From Anaerolineales bacterium (GTDB taxonomy: Bacteria; Chloroflexota; Anaerolineae; Anaerolineales; Villigracilaceae): 64,000 nt of DNA. Shown in pieces: positions 60,943-64,000 of the stretch. The notes under the pieces were generated by a model that was given only the letters and a program-made list of their open reading frames with translations, did not search any database and was not told the DNA's origin. Position numbers and translations under genes: made by a program. How positions within the stretch are numbered: position 1 is the stretch's first letter; every line of letters begins with the position of its first letter. Where the stretch lies: assembly GCA_015075275.1 (NCBI GenBank), contig JABTUU010000001.1:434001-498000 (forward strand), read 5' to 3'.

Positions 60943-61802
60943 AGACCTCTTGCATAAGTGTGCCATAATAGGTGCATGCGATACGAAACCGTACAAAACC
61001 TCAAGGATGAAGACTTCAAACGATGCACAGGCGTCCAGCGCAACACCTTTGAACAAATGCTGGCAATCATGGAAGCAGGCTTGCGTAACTTTGGCAGGCC
61101 AACTACGCTCAAGCGAGCGGACCAGCCATTGATGACCTTGATGTACTGGCGGAATATCGCACTGAATTTCACATTGGCTTGACCTATGGCGTCAGCGAGT
61201 CAACGGTCTGTCGCACCATCCAAAGGTTGAAAATGTGTTGATCCAATCCAAGCAGTTTCACCTGCCGGCTGGGGCAAAAAGCGTTGCAACCCAGCGATAC
61301 GATCTTTGAAATTGTGCTAGTAGATGTGACTGAACAGCCAGTTGAACGACCAAAAGACAAAACGGCATTACAGCGGCAAAAGAAGCGCCATACCCAAAAA
61401 GCGCAGTTGATGGCCGACTTGAATACCGAGCAAATCCTAGCCACAGACTTCTGTCACGGAAGTTGCCATGATTTTCAGTTGTTCAAACAAAGTCGCTCCA
61501 GGGTCGCAGAACACATTTGATTTTAGCCGATGCTGGCTACCAAGGATTGTCCAGTCTGCACTCGAATAGCCAGACACCGGCCAAGAAAAGTAAACTTCAT
61601 CCTTTGAGCGCGGCACAAAAGACCGCCAATCGCAAGTTATCCAAGAAACGCATTGTGATCGAGAACATCATCCGCAAATTGAAAATCTTCCGGATCTTGA
61701 GTGAACGCTACCGCAATCGGCGAAAACGCTTTGGTTTGCGTTTCAATTTGATTGCAGCCATTTACAACCTGGAACTCAAATCATGACTTTTGCAAGAGGT
61801 CT
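60943..61802 (+). mobile_element. IS5-family (ISL2-like) element, decayed or frameshifted (860 bp)
   Basis: The ends AGACCTCTTGCA / TGCAAGAGGTCT are perfect 12-bp inverted repeats, flanked by the 3-bp direct repeat ACT (60940-60942 and 61803-61805), as expected for ISL2-type elements that duplicate ANT. The transposase frame inside is broken several times. Confidence 0.88.
60958..61786 (+). pseudogene. IS5-family transposase with multiple frameshifts
   Basis: Fragments in different frames join to one transposase. The N-terminal part is MRYETVQNLKDEDFKRCTGV; next is the HTH segment GLTYGVSESTVCRTIQRL; then the DDE core FEIVLVDVTEQPVERP with KKRHTQKAQLMADLNTEQIL, ILADAGYQGLSSLHSNSQ, and IENIIRKLKIFRILSERYRN. 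At least four single-base changes are needed (near 61149, 61230, 61270 and 61370). The element cannot make transposase as read; some changes sit in short homopolymers, so base-call errors are possible for part of them. Confidence 0.85.
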
Positions 61803-61935
61803 ACTATAGAAAAATCCGTGTTTTATCTGTGTTGGACCGTGAAATCCTTGCCTTGAGCGAAGTCGGAGGACGCATCTAAAAAGGTTTAATCACGGCAATT
61901 CTGTCAGAATGGAGCGATTGAGTGTGAAACGGCGA

Positions 61936-62700
61936 CTATGGCGGGGGCCAGCGGATGATCGCCGCTTCGGAGAATCCGTGTTTTTCAACGGTATACAGTT
62001 TGCCCGACGAAGGCGCGCGGCAGCCTGCCTCATCTTTGACCGTGTAGCTGGTTTGGAATTGGTCGGTGTATGAATCAGTCCACCAGATGTACGCGCCGTT
62101 TTGGCAAACGAACAGTTCGAGCAGATAGCCGCGATCATCGTCTTGAGTCATTACGACTTGATCCCAATGGATAACGACTTTGTCTCCATTGCGGATAGCG
62201 TACACGTTTTGCGGAGGACCGTAGCGATTGCTTCCGATAGATTGCAGATCTAATTCCTTGTATTCGAGCGCGCTTACGTCGCCGATTACGTCCACAACGG
62301 AGGGCGCGACCCAACAGAAGTAATTTAACTTATCAAATTTTACATATAGCCATTTGCTGTACAAAAAACGCTGACGTACAGCGCCGACGTCGCCGGGGTA
62401 CAAGTCTGCAGCGTGGAGGTAGGCGACCGATGGACCGTATCTACAATGCGCCTGCTTATTGACCGTTACGGCGGGAAACGCAAAGGTAGGCATCGGCGTG
62501 ATCGTAAGCGTTGGAGTGATCGTTGGCGTGAAGACAGCCGTCGGGGCCAGAGTATCGGTCGGCGCGGGGATGAATGTAAACGTAGGCGGCGGAGAATCGG
62601 TCGGCGGGATGGCGCTTTCCGTCGCTGTTGCCGTCGCAATAGGGGAAACGCCGCAAGCGGAGAGCGCTAATGCGAATAGGATAAATCGTAATGGGTTCAT
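61936..62700 (-). CDS. Lipoprotein with Thr/Pro stalk and SH3-like domain
   Basis: A 254-residue protein with lipobox LSAC (about residues 13-16: FALALSACGVSP) and a Thr/Pro/Ser-rich stalk to about residue 75. A compact domain follows with QAHCRYGPSVAYLHAADLYP, VRQRFLYSKWLYVKFD and FCWVAPSVV, resembling a bacterial SH3-like module. The C-terminal part (VVIHWDQVVMTQDDDRGYLL onward) looks like a fibronectin-III-type fold. It probably sits on the outer cell surface. It overlaps the amidohydrolase gene by ATGA at 62697. Confidence 0.8.
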   Translation of the reverse strand: MNPLRFILFALALSACGVSPIATATATESAIPPTDSPPPTFTFIPAPTDTLAPTAVFTPTITPTLTITPMPTFAFPAVTVNKQAHCRYGPSVAYLHAADLYPGDVGAVRQRFLYSKWLYVKFDKLNYFCWVAPSVVDVIGDVSALEYKELDLQSIGSNRYGPPQNVYAIRNGDKVVIHWDQVVMTQDDDRGYLLELFVCQNGAYIWWTDSYTDQFQTSYTVKDEAGCRAPSSGKLYTVEKHGFSEAAIIRWPPP

Positions 62701-63719
62701 CTGAATCCTTCCAGAAAAGAGACGATATTTTCGCCGAGCGCTTCGTTGTTGTAGCCGCCTTCCATCACGATGACCGATGGAAGATTCAACGCTGCGATGC
62801 GTTCGCCGACCTTGCGGATGCCCGTTGACGAAACTTTGATTGTGCCGAGCGGGTCGTCGGCGTAGATATCCATGCCGGCGGAAACGACAAGATAATCTGG
62901 CTTGCAGCGTTGGATGATCTCTACTGCGCGATCAACTACGCTTAAATATGCTTCATCGCCCGCGCCTTTAGGCAAAGGGAAATTGCGATGGAAACCCAAG
63001 CCTTTGTCTTTGCCGCGCTCTTGAGCGTAACCGGAATAATGGGGATATTCAAAATCTGGATCGGCATGAATCGAAATGGTCAGCACATCGTCGCGCTTGT
63101 AGAAAATATCTTGCGTGCCGTTGCCGCAGTGATAATCCACATCAATTACCGCGACACGCCCATATGTGGAAAGTTGATGCGCCGCGACCGCTGCATTATT
63201 GATAAAGCAGTACCCGCCCGCATAATCCCTTCCGGCGTGATGACCGGGCGGACGGCACAGCGCAAAGGCGGATAGTTGACCGCCGCGCACGGCATCTGCC
63301 GCGCTCAACGCGCAATTGGCGGAAGTCAGCGCCGCTTCGTAGGTTCCTTCTACGATGCACGCGCTCAAATCCATGATGTAATATCCGCCGCGCCCCAGCA
63401 ACGACTTTGGTTTTTGAGGATGACGCCGAAGGGCGAATGTGGCGGGTAAAAAGACGGCGGGGTCTTGCGGTTTGGAAGCCAGCCATTTGACCCAGCAAGA
63501 GGCGAGAAAATCAATATATTCTTTATCGTGCACGGCAAGAATCGGGTCGAGTCCAAAATCCAGCGGTTCGAGGATTTTCGCCCAATTCGACTTGAGCAGC
63601 GCGCGCAAGATGCGATCCATGCGGTCGGGGTTTTCGAGATATGGAACGCGCACGCCGCCATCGAACACTTCGAAAGGAGGATTGTGCCTGCGGTGCGTTT
63701 CGGAGTAGAAAACATTCAT
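62697..63719 (-). CDS. Histone-deacetylase-family (acetylpolyamine amidohydrolase-like) protein
   Basis: A 340-residue protein started at the ATG at 63719 (MNVFYSETHRRHNPPFEVFD). The HDAC fold's metal and catalytic residues are visible: the tandem His in ALCRPPGHHAGRDYAGGYCF, metal Asp/His in VAVIDVDYHCGNGTQDIFYK, and ISIHADPDFEYPHYSGYAQE with the late Asp in VSAGMDIYADDPLG. Bacterial members remove acetyl groups from polyamines or other small amines. The beginning (NPPFEVFDGGVRVPYLENPD) resembles acetylpolyamine amidohydrolases. It lies 8 nt after the GDPD gene's stop. Confidence 0.9.
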   Translation of the reverse strand: MNVFYSETHRRHNPPFEVFDGGVRVPYLENPDRMDRILRALLKSNWAKILEPLDFGLDPILAVHDKEYIDFLASCWVKWLASKPQDPAVFLPATFALRRHPQKPKSLLGRGGYYIMDLSACIVEGTYEAALTSANCALSAADAVRGGQLSAFALCRPPGHHAGRDYAGGYCFINNAAVAAHQLSTYGRVAVIDVDYHCGNGTQDIFYKRDDVLTISIHADPDFEYPHYSGYAQERGKDKGLGFHRNFPLPKGAGDEAYLSVVDRAVEIIQRCKPDYLVVSAGMDIYADDPLGTIKVSSTGIRKVGERIAALNLPSVIVMEGGYNNEALGENIVSFLEGFR

Positions 63720-63727
63720 AAGGCGGC

Positions 63728-64000
63728 TTAGCGGTTTAATAGTTCGATCATTAAGTCGGGTCGGTCGGTAATAATGCCGTCTACGCCCCATTCGATATAG
63801 CGTTTCATCAATTCGGGATCGTCAACCGTCCACGGCTCGACGCGGATATTCTTCGCGTGCGATTCGCGGATGAAGCGTTCGGTCATGATCTGAATGCCCA
63901 GTGAATCCTCCGGGTTCCACGGCGGTTGGATCGTCTGGAAATGCGGCAGGTAGAAGCCCCATAGAAACGCCTTGCCCAGCAAGACGTAATTGGTCACTTC
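63728..64000 (-). CDS. Glycerophosphodiester phosphodiesterase, C-terminal part (5' end outside window)
   Basis: The visible ~90 residues are the end of a GDPD TIM barrel: the segment FIRESHAKNIRVEPWTVDDP, then the final strand WGVDGIITDRPDLMIELL. GDPD hydrolyses glycerophosphodiesters to glycerol 3-phosphate and an alcohol. The gene continues beyond the window's right edge. It is probably the first of an operon with the HDAC-like and lipoprotein genes. Confidence 0.85.
   Translation of the reverse strand, partial: EVTNYVLLGKAFLWGFYLPHFQTIQPPWNPEDSLGIQIMTERFIRESHAKNIRVEPWTVDDPELMKRYIEWGVDGIITDRPDLMIELLNR

Noticed and set aside
1..64000. CRISPR arrays, cas genes, rRNA genes, prophage
   Set aside because: Looked for regular spaced direct repeats, Cas motifs, long rRNA-like segments and phage structural genes; none were seen.

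Overview
The window is a 64 kb piece of a bacterial chromosome, moderately GC-rich, with dense short operons on both strands and a start and an end that both cut genes (proS at the left, a glycerophosphodiester phosphodiesterase at the right). The gene set suggests a member of the Chloroflexota close to Anaerolineae: many lipoproteins with Thr/Pro-rich stalks, a MacB-like exporter with a lipoprotein adaptor, DUF92, DUF2231 and DUF1684 proteins, multiheme cytochromes, a TPR protein with acidic PDWL repeats, and dispersed REP-like repeats. The lineage is inferred from gene content; no rRNA or other phylogenetic marker was compared.

Layout. 1-8.6 kb: end of proS, a higBA toxin-antitoxin pair, membrane proteins, psuG, two coupled SPFH-like membrane proteins, a PHP phosphoesterase and a cold-shock gene with an in-frame amber codon. 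8.8-12.2 kb: a tight redox module (two-cluster ferredoxin, FAD/NAD oxidoreductase, b-type membrane protein, 15-CXXCH cytochrome). 12.3-23.5 kb: S41 protease lipoprotein, RHH regulator with a palindromic operator, UbiA-like protein, CAP-domain lipoprotein, thiolase/hydroxybutyryl-CoA dehydrogenase operon, SLC13-type permease, GNAT, tRNA-Ser. 23.5-27.4 kb: two almost identical IS1-family copies around a cytochrome/DUF2231 pair and a Ddl-like ligase. 27.5-35 kb: MreB-like protein, upp, and a four-gene ABC export system whose second ATPase carries a cyclic-nucleotide-binding-like domain. 35.2-43 kb: ruvB, then a complete-looking diversity-generating retroelement (DGR), then queA and a family-5-like uracil-DNA glycosylase. 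43-64 kb: pyrimidine phosphorylase, TPR protein, ndk, EamA, rsfS (probable CTG start), thpR, response regulator, sigma/anti-sigma pair, tRNA-Val, M23/LysM peptidase, SRAP, selB, a coiled-coil protein, three complex-I-like membrane proteins, a decayed IS5-family element, a lipoprotein, and an HDAC-like amidohydrolase.

The outstanding system is the DGR at 36341-41397. A NACHT-type STAND NTPase ends in a formylglycine-enzyme/C-type-lectin-like domain. Its last 124 bp (variable repeat, VR, 39215-39338) match a 124-bp template repeat (TR, 39839-39962) located between an avd-like accessory gene and a DGR-type reverse transcriptase (YVDD, GLPIGNLTSQ). The repeats differ at 22 positions, and 21 of these are adenines in the TR, the hallmark of adenine-directed mutagenic retrohoming. 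The changes fall in 15 residues of the predicted ligand-binding surface. An 8-bp-stem, 4-nt-loop hairpin lies just downstream of the VR. The avd gene carries a one-base frameshift, so whether the element is still active is open.

Secondary themes: several genes have a TATAAT-like box only 5-9 nt before the start codon and no Shine-Dalgarno sequence, suggesting leaderless transcripts; several genes are coupled through ATGA overlaps; and SelB implies selenocysteine decoding although no selenoprotein or tRNA-Sec was recognised here.
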